Source of the DNA: Scedosporium boydii
Lineage: Eukaryota > Ascomycota > Sordariomycetes > Microascales > Microascaceae
Reading direction: 5' to 3'
Assembly: GCA_002221725.1 (NCBI GenBank)
Contig: NJFT01000152.1
Coordinates: 1-64,000, forward strand
DNA: 64,000 nucleotides
Part shown: positions 1-8,580 of the stretch, one piece after another
Layout of the letters: every line of letters starts with the position of its first letter
How positions within the stretch are numbered: the stretch's first letter is position 1
Program-made: the position numbers and the translations under genes
The notes under the pieces: generated by a model
Database searches by the model: none
Told to the model about the DNA's origin: nothing
The model's input: only the letters and a program-made list of their open reading frames with translations

Positions 1-454
1 AAAAAAAAAAAAAAAAGGGGGGGGGGCGGGGAGGGGAGTGGGGTTGTTCTTCGTGTTTTGTTACATGAAGAAATTAGTTTTCTTCTTGCTGTTCGTTGCA
101 TATTGAAATATTCAAATTGTCGAGTGGAATGGAATGGAATGGATGACTGGAAAGGAATGACTCTGCAGCGTCGCTACTGGCTTGCTGCGCGCCAGGCTCG
201 CTTCTCGCTACGCTTTGGGGTCAAAGGATTTGTCGAGAATCAATTCAAGGTGAGGATGTTGTTTTACGAAGTGTTTGTCACTGCGGCGACCTTCGGACTG
301 CGTACCTTCGGTGCCTCCGTTGCGGAGATCGTGGAAGTTTTGAGAGAAATCACTGCGGTGTCTGTTGACACCTTCGTTTCGGAGATCGTGGATACGCAGT
401 TCAATGTGAAGACATTGGGAATGGAGAGTTGATGGTTAAGGCTGACAATTCCTT

Positions 455-594
455 ATTGGTTCTTGGGGAGCCGGGGAGGCGGCCCCGTCACAGCCCGGGA
501 GAGCCCGGGAGAGCCCGGGAGATTGGTGAATGTGTATATAAGCAGCGAGAATCGGAGCTGTTTTTGTCGTAGTGAGTAGACGAACTTCCTCCTG
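455..594 (+). promoter_or_regulatory. Promoter-leader module, unit 1
   Basis: ATTGG (inverted CCAAT) starts at 455 and a G/C-rich box lies at 465-487. Three copies of gcccgggaga occupy 493-522, and TATATAA starts at 535. A splice donor (gtaaat) lies at 594, exactly 59 nt from the TATA start. The 10-bp repeats begin exactly 42 nt before TATA, as in the other two units, although the repeat sequence differs from theirs. This is a Pol II core-promoter architecture; activity is inferred. Confidence 0.6.
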
Positions 595-677
595 TAAATT
601 CCTCGGCGGAGGAATCTGGTTGGTTCATCAGCAACTGAGGCCAGTTGTGTCTCGTTTTTACTCTTTGTTTTTTTTAG
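594..677 (+). other. Leader intron, unit 1 (inferred)
   Basis: The donor gtaaat at 594 and the acceptor ending tttttag at 677 enclose 84 nt. The exon that follows begins agagtgg and carries a stem-loop. Units 2 and 3 have the matching pair at 2230-2369 (140 nt) and 3870-3909 (40 nt), with donors gtaaaa and acceptors ending tttag. Lengths differ, but the donor position relative to TATA is fixed. Confidence 0.5.
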
Positions 678-680
678 AGA

Positions 681-697
681 GTGGTCCGCACGGCCAC
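681..697 (+). other. Conserved stem-loop after the leader intron, unit 1
   Basis: Stem gtggtc / ggccac with loop cgcac; one pair is a G-U wobble. It sits 3 nt after the inferred acceptor and is followed by gattt. The equivalent hairpins in units 2 and 3 use different bases but still pair. Confidence 0.5.
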
Positions 698-960
698 GAT
701 TTCCGATAGCGATTGGTTTGGTTTATCAATTGTATCAATTGTTTTACTTCAATTGCAGGTACGTCAATTGTTGCGGAGTCTTTTTGTCTCGTCTGTTAAT
801 TGTTACGAAGTTCAATTAGCTTATCCAGTTACTTGTGGCGTTTGGGCCTTTGTTTGGTTCGGTGAACCACGGTGGTTTTCCGAGGAGTCGAAGATTTCTC
901 TCTAAGAGTCGAAGAGTTGTGCTTTTTACTGCGCAATGTTGTGTCGGGGATTCTTAGGAT

Positions 961-1708
961 ATGGAATCCAGCGAGTTTCGTCCGGAGGACTTCGGCGGTT
1001 GCAGTTTGCAAAGGTCGGTGACGGCGGAGAGTTACGATGGTCTAAGGGACCACGAGCTTGTTGCGAAGTGTTTGGTGATGTTGCGGATCGTTGTTGGGGA
1101 CATCGTGTGCGGTGTCGATGGTTATCGACGCGTTGTTTTCGATTACAGGGAGGATCGAAAAGCGGCTTACCATCTTAATATGGTTAAGCTTCAGTTATTG
1201 GTCGTCGAACAAGTGTTCGCGTTCTACGGCAGAAGTTGCAGCGAAGAGAATGATCTGTTTTTAGCGTCTTGTAATGATGAAGATTGTTGCAAGCCTTAGG
1301 AGATTTTAGAGCTGTTGCTCTATCTTGTTCGTTTTGTTTATTATGGTAAGTTGGAAAGGATGACGACCACGATTGGAGTTGAACGGAGTCAAAGAGTTGA
1401 AGCTAACTGTGGTGTCAGGTTTGTTTATTGATGAGTTACGCTATCTTTTTTGTGAGGTCAGCTTTCGAGAGTTGGGCGAGTGTGGCGATGCTCTGGTCCG
1501 CAGGATCTGCCGAGTCGGCGGTGTGTCTGTTGACGATGTCGAGTCGGATTTTGTCAGTCGTCTTGATGCTGTGGCCTTGAACACTTATGTGTTTGATGTC
1601 GCATGGCGCAACACGAATGTTTTAATCGATCGAGCAAGGTATTTGTTGCATATGCTGTTGGAGTTTCACGAGAGTGTTGTGCGTTTTATGTCTTGTGTTG
1701 TTAGCTAG
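961..1708 (+). CDS. Hypothetical helical protein of repeat unit 1
   Basis: I do not recognise this protein. An ATG at 961 opens 103 codons. Joining 961-1270 to 1419-1708 (donor gtaatg, branch gctaac, acceptor gtgtcag) gives a continuous 199-aa frame, rich in Leu, Val and Arg and probably alpha-helical. A better donor (gtaagt at 1346) uses the same acceptor but would leave an in-frame TAG at 1297, so either splicing is alternative or the gene has decayed. The second exon has no ATG of its own, which fits an internal exon. The gene lies inside the tandem array, 426 nt after the unit 1 TATA. It could instead be non-coding. Confidence 0.35.
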
Positions 1709-1928
1709 TCGAGGCCGGCCTTCCTGCGAAAGACAATGTACGGATTTGTTTTGGAAGGAGGTTACTCTCAAAGACTCTGGAAAGAGAACGACGGAAAGTT
1801 GGCAGGTGAGGGTTGGCATTTGGAGCCAGGTGGTTTTTGTTCCTGAGGTGTTAATTGGATTCTGTGTTTGTTGTCTGATCGTTCCTGCATCGGACACTGG
1901 GTCTTTCGTGGGAAGCTCTTTTCTCCTT

Positions 1929-2054
1929 TAGCATTGTTTTATAGAAAAGAGCGCCCCACGCCCCAGTGGTATATTCGCTCTTTGTTTATAGTGAGAGGGT
2001 ACCTCGATTTTGTATGGGGGCAGAGGCCACTGCCCCAAAGTTGGCCCGGACATT
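1929..2054 (+). repeat. Inter-unit 126-bp block, copy A (identical to 3559-3684)
   Basis: Identical over 126 bp to 3559-3684. It contains two strong inverted repeats. The first is an 8-bp perfect stem aaagagcg / cgctcttt (1946-1953 with 1976-1983) enclosing a nested ccac / gtgg. The second is ggggcag / ctgcccc with a 6-nt loop at 2017-2036. The block sits at the end of one unit and the start of the next, so it may be a 3' end structure or part of an upstream promoter. Confidence 0.7.
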
Positions 2055-2088
2055 TGGAGGAACGACGTTGGAAGCGGGGAGCTTCCTC

Positions 2089-2230
2089 ATTGGATGAAAG
2101 GGGAGCGGGGGAGGCGGCCCCGGTTGTGGCCCGGACAGGCCCGGACAGGCCCGGACATTTTGCAAATGGGTATAAAAACAGGTGTTTTTTACGTGTAGGA
2201 TGGTTTCGTAGGAGTAGAAACTTCTTCCTG
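2089..2230 (+). promoter_or_regulatory. Promoter-leader module, unit 2
   Basis: ATTGG at 2089, a G/C-rich box from 2100, and three 10-bp repeats (gcccggacag twice, then gcccggacat) at 2129-2158. TATAAAAA starts at 2171 and the donor gtaaaa is at 2230. Spacings are 42 nt (repeats to TATA) and 59 nt (TATA to donor). The stretch 2101-2224 is identical to 3741-3864. Confidence 0.65.
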
Positions 2231-2372
2231 TAAAAACCAGAGTTGGTTTTTCTGATTGGTTCTCATCAATTGTCGGCAATTGTGTCTTCTTTATTGATCG
2301 TTGGCGATTGTTGTGGAGTCAAAATCAATCGGGTCAGGGATTGATTGTCTTTGTTTTACTGTGTTTTAGAGA

Positions 2373-2389
2373 GTGCCTCGCCAGGGCAC
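2373..2389 (+). other. Conserved stem-loop, unit 2
   Basis: Stem gtgcc / ggcac with loop tcgccag, 3 nt after the acceptor at 2369. It is followed by gattt, as in the other units. Stem bases differ from units 1 and 3 while pairing is kept. Confidence 0.5.
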
Positions 2390-2912
2390 GATTTCACTTA
2401 GCATCGGTTTACCGTCTACGAGGTAGGTGGAACTTGAGAGAGTCCACGTCGTTGGTTCTGGCGGAGCTGTTTTCGTTTGGACTCGAACTGTCCCGAGAGG
2501 GAGCGCCGCTTCAAGTGAAGCTGTGGTTTGTCGTCATCGTCGTAAGGGATCTACGATGTTTTTTACTGACTTGTTGTCTTTTTTTTTAGTAACAAATTGG
2601 TTTGTTTTTCGGTTTACGGAATCGACGAGAGGAGTGGTTGATGTTTACGATTGCACGAGATACGGCTGGAGACGAGAATTGATTGTTTTGTTGGAAACAA
2701 ATATCGATAGATTGCTCCTCGGGTAGGTGAGGGCATCGTGCGATTCCGAGGCTGGAACGATCGGTTCGAGCAGTGTTTTCGCCCGGAGAAGAAGACGCCG
2801 CGGTTGCTCGTCGGCGCGGTAAAGGCAGGGAATCCACTGCTTCCCGTTGAAGCATAAGGGGCTCTTACCGGGATCGGTCAATGAAACTGTTTCCTGTGGG
2901 AACAACTTCGTG

Positions 2913-3209
2913 ATGTCTCGTTCTTGGACAGAACAGCTTTATCGAGAACAGGTTCTCGCTGCTTGTGATGTCAATCGACTTCGGCTCGAGAGGCTTCTTT
3001 ACGATCTGTTCGGGACGGACTACTGCATGGAGGTGAGTTTTCTTGGGAAAAGTGAAGCTTTTGCGATAGGCGATGGTGTTTCGGGAAAGAAGGCAGGGCT
3101 GACTGGACTGTCTGTGCTATATGTGTTATAGGTTGACCTACGTCAGTATGTGTTGCGTTGTCCGAGGCAGTTGCGGCCGGACGAGATCGAGGCGATAATG
3201 AGAGATTGA
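2913..3209 (+). CDS. Small two-exon protein of repeat unit 2 (65 aa)
   Basis: Exon 1 is 2913-3032 (40 codons from ATG). The intron is 3033-3131, with donor GAG/gtgagt, a gctgac branch and acceptor gttatag; its phase is 0. Exon 2 is 3132-3209 (25 codons and TGA). The product is Arg/Leu-rich and ends in RPDEIEAIMRD. I recognise no family. The splice signals are textbook and the frame is kept, which argues for a real transcript, but the protein is short and has no visible homologue in the other units. Confidence 0.4.
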
Positions 3210-3558
3210 ATCGAAGCGAGGGACGAGAATGACGGAAAGTTTTCGCTTTGTTACGAAGTGTTTTGACAAGAAAGAGAGTCGACTTTTTGTTAGTTGTGTG
3301 CGGAGCCTTTGGTTTTTACTGTCACCGGGGAGTATCGCCTTTTTTGTTAATCACCAACTCTCCGAGAGAAGACGATAGGTTTTGAAAACGGTTGATTTCG
3401 ACAATTGGTTTGGATTAGGAAGAGGACTCACGTTGTGGGAAGAGTGTTCTCTGTTGGAGAGAAGGTATGTTTGGTTTACGCGGAGTTGTTCCGTTGTTTC
3501 TGTTCACGTGGTTGTTGTCTGTTTACCACTTGGGCGTGGCAGCTCTTTTCTTCATTTC

Positions 3559-3684
3559 TAGCATTGTTTTATAGAAAAGAGCGCCCCACGCCCCAGTGGT
3601 ATATTCGCTCTTTGTTTATAGTGAGAGGGTACCTCGATTTTGTATGGGGGCAGAGGCCACTGCCCCAAAGTTGGCCCGGACATT
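3559..3684 (+). repeat. Inter-unit 126-bp block, copy B
   Basis: Perfect copy of 1929-2054, including both hairpins. After it the two copies differ for about 40-55 bp, then become identical again at 3741-3864. Confidence 0.7.
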
Positions 3685-3729
3685 CGTTTTGACGAAGGGG
3701 GTTGAAAGGGGGGTCGGAGACCCCTTCCT

Positions 3730-3870
3730 ATTGGATTATGGGGAGCGGGGGAGGCGGCCCCGGTTGTGGCCCGGACAGGCCCGGACAGGCCCGGACATTT
3801 TGCAAATGGGTATAAAAACAGGTGTTTTTTACGTGTAGGATGGTTTCGTAGGAGTAGAAACTTCGTCTTG
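3730..3870 (+). promoter_or_regulatory. Promoter-leader module, unit 3
   Basis: ATTGG at 3730, a G/C-rich box at 3740, three 10-bp repeats at 3769-3798, TATAAAAA at 3811 and donor gtaaaa at 3870. Spacings are identical to units 1 and 2. The acceptor ends at 3909. Confidence 0.65.
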
Positions 3871-3912
3871 TAAAAACCAAAATTGGTTGTTCTTTCTTTT
3901 TCTTTTTAGAGA

Positions 3913-3923
3913 GTGCTTCGCAC
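3913..3923 (+). other. Conserved stem-loop, unit 3
   Basis: gtgc-ttc-gcac, a perfect 4-bp stem, 3 nt after the acceptor and followed by gattt. It is the shortest of the three hairpins. Confidence 0.45.
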
Positions 3924-4303
3924 GATTTCCGATAGCGAGTGGTTTTACGGTTACGTCTTGACTACGGAGTGTCTGTGGTCAATCGAGCGGCGCCGATTGT
4001 TTTTGAGTCTTGGAGTCGAAGAGTGTTTCGGCAGAACACGATTACGGCACAGGTTGTGGGAGTTCACACTACTGAAGGTGAGGTAAGTTGAGGGGTCGAA
4101 ACTGCTTTCAATCGTGGGGGATCCACGATAATTCTATGTTGTGTTTACTAGGCAGTCGCCGGTGACATCGCTACGGAAGAGGAGGGAGCGACCTTTTTCT
4201 TTCGTCTTGTTAATTGTGCAGCGCTAATTCAATTGTTGGTTAGGGAGCAGGTGCGACGACTGGGGCCGGCATACAAGATACCCTGTTGTTCAATCTCTTC
4301 GGC

Positions 4304-4480
4304 ATGGCTCTCTCTGGCGAAGTCATCGTGGGCCTAATAGCCTTGCTCGTCATGTGTGCTCCTTACGCTGTGCGATTTCTGCGCCGATATCTTCATTATT
4401 CGCCGTGTCCACGCCAGGTCGAACAGGGTGGTGAGTGCGGTCTTGATGGCCAATGTAGACAGTTCCTTAACCCATGCTAA
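4304..4480 (+). CDS. Small ORF with one membrane segment (58 aa)
   Basis: The ATG at 4304 opens a peptide beginning MALSGEVIVGLIALLV, one hydrophobic segment followed by a basic stretch (RFLRRYLHY) and several Cys. The start is typical of fungal single-span proteins, but the frame closes after 58 codons and I could not find a convincing second exon. It lies just beyond the end of the tandem array. It may be the 5' remnant of a larger gene. Confidence 0.3.
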   Translation: MALSGEVIVGLIALLVMCAPYAVRFLRRYLHYSPCPRQVEQGGECGLDGQCRQFLNPC

Positions 4481-5491
4481 ACCAATAGCGGACCTAGCTC
4501 TTCTACCCTTGACAACTGGTGACGTGGTCATTTATGGCAACAGACCAACGACCGAAGCCGTACTCACGCGTACATCCTACAGCATGGTAAGACGAAAGCG
4601 CCGAGTGACAGGTCCGTATCATTTTAGCTAACAAAACGGAAACGCTTAGGTTACAAGAGAAACTGCTGAGGTATTTTGGGACGTGACGACTCACATCGGG
4701 CCTAGGTAGCACAGCGAGACATTTTGAGCCGGCGAGTCAGTTTAAAGGGAACTTGGGTAGTTGTGCGTTGATGACGGCGTATGGAGTTACGGTATATCTG
4801 GAAGCTGGGCAAGGAGAGCAGCGCCAGCGGACGAGTTTGCATTCTGACCACGGGTGCATATATTCTATATAATACATTAGATTACCTTTCATCAACTATG
4901 CCAATTGAAATTCGCTGAGGACGGAATCCCTTTGAGTGGTTAATCATTGGCATCTTCACAAGGAACTACCGCGGAGCTAGTCATGCTACTGGTTTGCGCG
5001 ATAGGGCACATCGAGAATTAATGAAAGTAATTCAATTGGAAAGATGGCGAAGGAGAGACTACAGTGAATATGCCTATTGCAAAAACAAAAAGTGAACTAT
5101 TCCCGTGTGCAAGAAGCCAAACGAGGCCTCCAATTACGGCCCATGGTATCACTGCTTTCTCCATGGGCGAAACGCAGTGCCACGGTCACCGAAGCAAAGC
5201 AAAGGCGCTTTGTCTAGTGGACCCGGTGGTTAAGCCATGCATCAGAATCCGGGGTTCGCATCGGCAAAGGCGTGTCCTGCGACCGTACAAGACCCTGCGT
5301 CACGGACACCGAGGTCCATCAGCAGGCCTTCCCAACAGGACAACAGACGCAGCGAACCCATGCTTTGGGGCATTCGGGGCAGGACGTGACAAAGTTGGGG
5401 GGGCAGATTGGCCGACTTCCCACTCTGGTCTAATCCGAGCCTCCGTGATGTGTTGAAGCAGTTATCGTTGGTGAGCTGCTTGCTAGCCGTG
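4481..5491. other. Intergenic, no gene supported
   Basis: Open frames on the + strand (for example 5064-5456) have no domain and no splice signals I trust. I see nothing else here. Confidence 0.5.
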
Positions 5492-6274
5492 TCAATCGTG
5501 GACAGGGTTGTATCGCCGTCTGGTTAACTTTATGGCGCATAATTCGCGGGATTCTCCTCGAGTGATGGCTCGCAGAGAATGAATCGCGTAATTCTGTGTG
5601 CCCGACCCAACTGGGTATGCCAGATGACTCCAAACGGAGGAAGACCTTCGAGGATGGGACCGGAGAGCTTCGGTCGTTCCACCAGCAGTAATAAAGTGTC
5701 CCTCCCCGGGGTCTCCCCAGTCAAATAACTGAAATCTAGAAACAGGTATAGTTCTTCGCGAAACGTCGCGGTTGTAAGAGAAGGCGGATTTTCGCTTTCG
5801 AATAGCTGAATGCTCTCCGGGATCACCCCAGTCGAAGAGGAAAGGTCGGAAAAGCTCAAATGCGATGTCACAGGGGATGCGGTCCTCATTCCTGGAGTGC
5901 GATGCCTGGATGACCTGGGCGAGAATATCATCGTAGTATGTCAATTCCGGAATGGATGTCAGGCGGAAAAGCGAAGAGCGGGATGTATTGTAGCGGAAAA
6001 TAGGCGCATGGCCCAAATAATATCCCCTTTTCCCTTCTTCTTCTCTTTCTTCTTCGTCTTGGTCGTCGTCGACGTCCTCATCGTAATGACCTGTGTAGTG
6101 GAACTCTTGAGAGGACGGGTCACGCCGATAAAGGTAGACATCCAGGGCAGACAGGTAGACGATCCGAAACAAGACGCCTGATAAAACGAGCCAAAATTGT
6201 CCCTGCTTCCAACCAAGGAGCAGGATGAGCAGGTTTATGGCCAGATTGGCCCAAGAACTTGCGAGAAGGAACAT
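5492..6274 (-). CDS. Hypothetical membrane protein with acidic stretch (260 aa)
   Basis: I do not recognise this protein. The first ATG on the minus strand is at 6274; the frame is open further upstream and overlaps the end of the zinc-finger gene. The N-terminus has two hydrophobic segments (FLLASSWANLAINLLILLL and FWLVLSGVLFRIVYLSALD). A run of Asp/Glu follows (DEDVDDDQDEEEREEE), then a polar tail. The octapeptide FDWGDPGE occurs twice, about 40 residues apart, which marks a short internal duplication. The function is unknown. An upstream exon is possible. Confidence 0.45.
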   Translation of the reverse strand: MFLLASSWANLAINLLILLLGWKQGQFWLVLSGVLFRIVYLSALDVYLYRRDPSSQEFHYTGHYDEDVDDDQDEEEREEEGKRGYYLGHAPIFRYNTSRSSLFRLTSIPELTYYDDILAQVIQASHSRNEDRIPCDIAFELFRPFLFDWGDPGEHSAIRKRKSAFSYNRDVSRRTIPVSRFQLFDWGDPGEGHFITAGGTTEALRSHPRRSSSVWSHLAYPVGSGTQNYAIHSLRAITRGESRELCAIKLTRRRYNPVHD

Positions 6275-6362
6275 TGCTGGCAGAAGACAAGGAGCAACAA
6301 AAGGAGGATGAAGGTTAGACCAGGATTGAGGAATGTAGAACCAGATACCCAAGGGACGGCAC

Positions 6363-7100
6363 TTATGAAGCTTGAAACCGACACTTCCCTCTTAAGTGTT
6401 TAGTGAGATTATATTTTCTAGTAAATGTGGCAGTACATCCCGGGTTCGTGCATTTAATCGACGGCCTGGGAAAGTGGACGGATTGATGTTTTTTGACGTC
6501 CTTGGGATATCTTGCCGTGTAATTGCAGCCGATAACGCCGCACTTATGAGGCCAGACACGTATTTGTCGTCTCGGATTTTCAGCTTGGCGTCCAGCACCT
6601 CGGATCTCCGGCCGGGAGTTGGGCAACTCCTCCTCCTTCGGCGAGACCGCCTGCTGATGGGCCGGCGATGCGCCCGGTTGCAAGGGCGACAGGGTCGGGA
6701 AGGCGGGAAGGGGCGCGAAAAACTGCTGCTGCGGCATAAAAGGAGGGAGTGGACAGCTTGCGAAATTAATAGACGACAAAAAGTCTGTCGGGTAATACGC
6801 TAATTCAAAGGCAGAGACGTCACGAGTTGGCGTCGATAATAGGAATGGATTAGAGGGATTAGAGGTCAAGTAGGCGATCCCTTCGGGGTTAGAAAGTGGC
6901 CTTTGGTCGCAGAAAAGACCACATTCCCACGCACTCGTTGGGATCGCTTGGTGTTGGGTCTGATTGATGAACTCGTTGAAGAACCGCGGATCAGTTTCAG
7001 GATATAATGGTGTGTTCGGTCCAAAATTGAAGAAGTCGTGCGGGTGTGGCGGAATCGACGCGGAGTCGTGCGAGTCACCGCAAGGAACGGCGGCGACCCG
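6363..7100 (-). CDS. C2H2 zinc-finger protein (5' end unresolved)
   Basis: The frame is open from 7100 down to the stop at 6363 (about 245 codons). The C-terminus holds two fingers. The first is HKCGVIGCNYTARYP...KKHQSVH (C-x4-C-x12-H-x3-H). The second has CTNPGC and ends HLRGKC, where the last His is replaced by Cys (C2HC type). The preceding region is rich in Pro, Gln and Phe (FMPQQQFFAPLPAFP), like an activation or low-complexity region. No ATG lies in the open frame before the fingers, so a 5' exon must exist, but I could not place an acceptor. It is likely a nuclear DNA-binding regulator. Its 3' end abuts the gene ending at 5492 on the same strand. Confidence 0.65.
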   Translation of the reverse strand, partial: RVAAVPCGDSHDSASIPPHPHDFFNFGPNTPLYPETDPRFFNEFINQTQHQAIPTSAWECGLFCDQRPLSNPEGIAYLTSNPSNPFLLSTPTRDVSAFELAYYPTDFLSSINFASCPLPPFMPQQQFFAPLPAFPTLSPLQPGASPAHQQAVSPKEEELPNSRPEIRGAGRQAENPRRQIRVWPHKCGVIGCNYTARYPKDVKKHQSVHFPRPSIKCTNPGCTATFTRKYNLTKHLRGKCRFQAS

Positions 7101-7857
7101 TCAGGCGGGGATTGGGAGGAACCCTTGGGCAGACCACAGCGTCTCGCGACGAGAGCGATGTGGGCAATGGATGCGAGCGAGGACCGCCCTCCCGGGTGGG
7201 CAGCTCGGTGTGCGCTGTGAGGATGACACCGAGGGGGACTCTTTTCGCGTTTGTCGTGGTTGGAGGAGGAAGAGAAGCGAGGAGAGATTGCCAGCGAGCG
7301 AGGGGCAGAGACTTTTGTTCAACAAAGCGGTGGCGTCACCCTGTATCCCTGCATCACCCAGCACAGCACAGGGTGTCTACGTATGTAGGAGGAGGCTTTG
7401 CGACTCGGCAGAACGATTGGCTGGTATTGATCGAGACAGGGCGAGGTGCATGCGGGAGTCCTCGGGCTTGCCCCGTGCTGGCGAATGACAGCCCACAATT
7501 GACAACCAGGACATCAACCTAGCCCAATCTTGGATGCACAACTGTGTGTCCCAGTACTTCCTCTCTGTGCCTAGTCCCGAGGACAGTCGAGTATTTTGAC
7601 AGGTTTCATACAGCCTGGCGAGTCTTGGTACCCTAGGACGATAAGAATATCTTTTTGTAGAGGCAGTACACAACCAGGGCCAGCGAAAGGACTACATTAT
7701 TCTATATTTGCAGGTTATGCATCTATAGCACGTACTCTTCAAACCCACGGGACTGACTACCGGATGTGGCCTGGCTGGTCAAATGCGACGTGGAGACGGA
7801 TGGCTCCATCTCACCAACGCGCCAATCAGAGGAGGGAGTCCGGTCTGCGAATGGCCT
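7101..7857. other. Intergenic, G/C-rich, no gene supported
   Basis: Probably contains the 5' exon and promoter of the zinc-finger gene on the minus strand. The + strand frames here look like shadows. Confidence 0.4.
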
Positions 7858-7978
7858 CAGCGGACTCCCAAGGACCTGTTGGCGGACTCCCAACAACTGG
7901 CAGAGGACTCCCAAAGAACTGTGAGCGGATTCCAACGGACTCCCAGCAGACTCCCAGCGGACTCCCAGAGGATTCCTT
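7858..7978 (+). repeat. Minisatellite with cggactcccag core
   Basis: About nine degenerate copies of an 11-bp core (cggactcccag), first in 21-22-bp higher-order units (7858-7922), then as plain 11-mers. It is probably non-coding, although one frame stays open through it. Confidence 0.8.
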
Positions 7979-8224
7979 CCAAACGAAATACGCTCAAAAA
8001 ACAGCCGCCATAATTCCCTAGAATTTCACCCGAGGGTCTGTCGGAAGAGCGCTGGATTGATGCGATACATAAAGGGCCCCATGGACACGATGGACTCGTC
8101 TGTTGAGCCTCTTTCTCAAATTTCTTACCCATGATTTAAGCGATAAAGAATCTCTCTGCATCCCCGAGGTCGCTACATTCTTCCGACGCGAATATATCTA
8201 AATTTGATTGTCTGCCTCTTAGCG

Positions 8225-8580
8225 ATGAAGCTTCCCCCTAGCCGGTGAGCGTCCTAGCAGCGACAGTTTCCGAGAGAGTTCCCGTCTAACGTCTTGTTTG
8301 CTACAGTCCAAGCAATGGTAGCCGGCTCGCCACGGCGTTGCCGAAGAATAAAACGGAGGGCCAGCCAAGCCTCACGTTCCCTGAGACTTTGGAAATTAAG
8401 ATGATCACCAAGCCCGGCAAACAAGTTTTAACAGCCGCTGCCCGAGACCATGTTGAGGCATATCTAGATGGCCTAACTGTGGTTCCCATCGGAAGTGTGG
8501 CGGGTGACATGCGAGATCCCATGACATGGCGAATCGAGGAAGTTGAGAGGGCTCTCGATGAGTTTCGCAACAAGTTCTAG
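8225..8580 (+). CDS. Two-exon hypothetical protein (97 aa)
   Basis: Exon 1 is 8225-8244 (ATG), and the intron is 8245-8306 (62 nt, gtgagc ... gtctaac ... gctacag). Exon 2 is 8307-8580. The junction completes an Arg codon and gives a continuous 97-aa frame starting MKLPPSRPSNGSR. The protein has a Ser/Pro-rich N-terminus and an acidic helical C-terminus (RIEEVERALDEFRNKF). No family is recognised. It is short, and further 5' exons are possible. Confidence 0.45.

Larger units (their letters stand above)
1..4250 (+). repeat. Tandem array of about 1.64-kb spliced transcription-unit-like repeats
   Basis: The same module recurs three times. TATA boxes start at 535, 2171 and 3811 (spacing 1636 and 1640). 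Two blocks are identical between the second and third copies: 1929-2054 equals 3559-3684, and 2101-2224 equals 3741-3864. The first copy is diverged but keeps the same geometry. Downstream of each module is an intron-like stretch and a conserved exon start, then a body that does not resemble the other bodies. The third unit is cut off near 4250, where ordinary sequence begins. I see no transposase, reverse transcriptase, LTR or terminal inverted repeat. The window opens with an A-run followed by a G-run, which may mark a contig edge. The function is unknown. Confidence 0.75.

Noticed and set aside
1..4250. Retrotransposon or DNA transposon
   Set aside because: No reverse transcriptase, integrase, transposase, LTR or terminal inverted repeat can be read in any frame; the repeats are promoter-like instead.
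5064..5456. 130-codon + strand frame
   Set aside because: No ATG-supported conserved feature, Arg/His/Pro-rich shadow-like composition, no introns.
7596..8021. 141-codon open frame through the minisatellite
   Set aside because: No ATG at its start, composition follows the repeat, and no domain or splice support.
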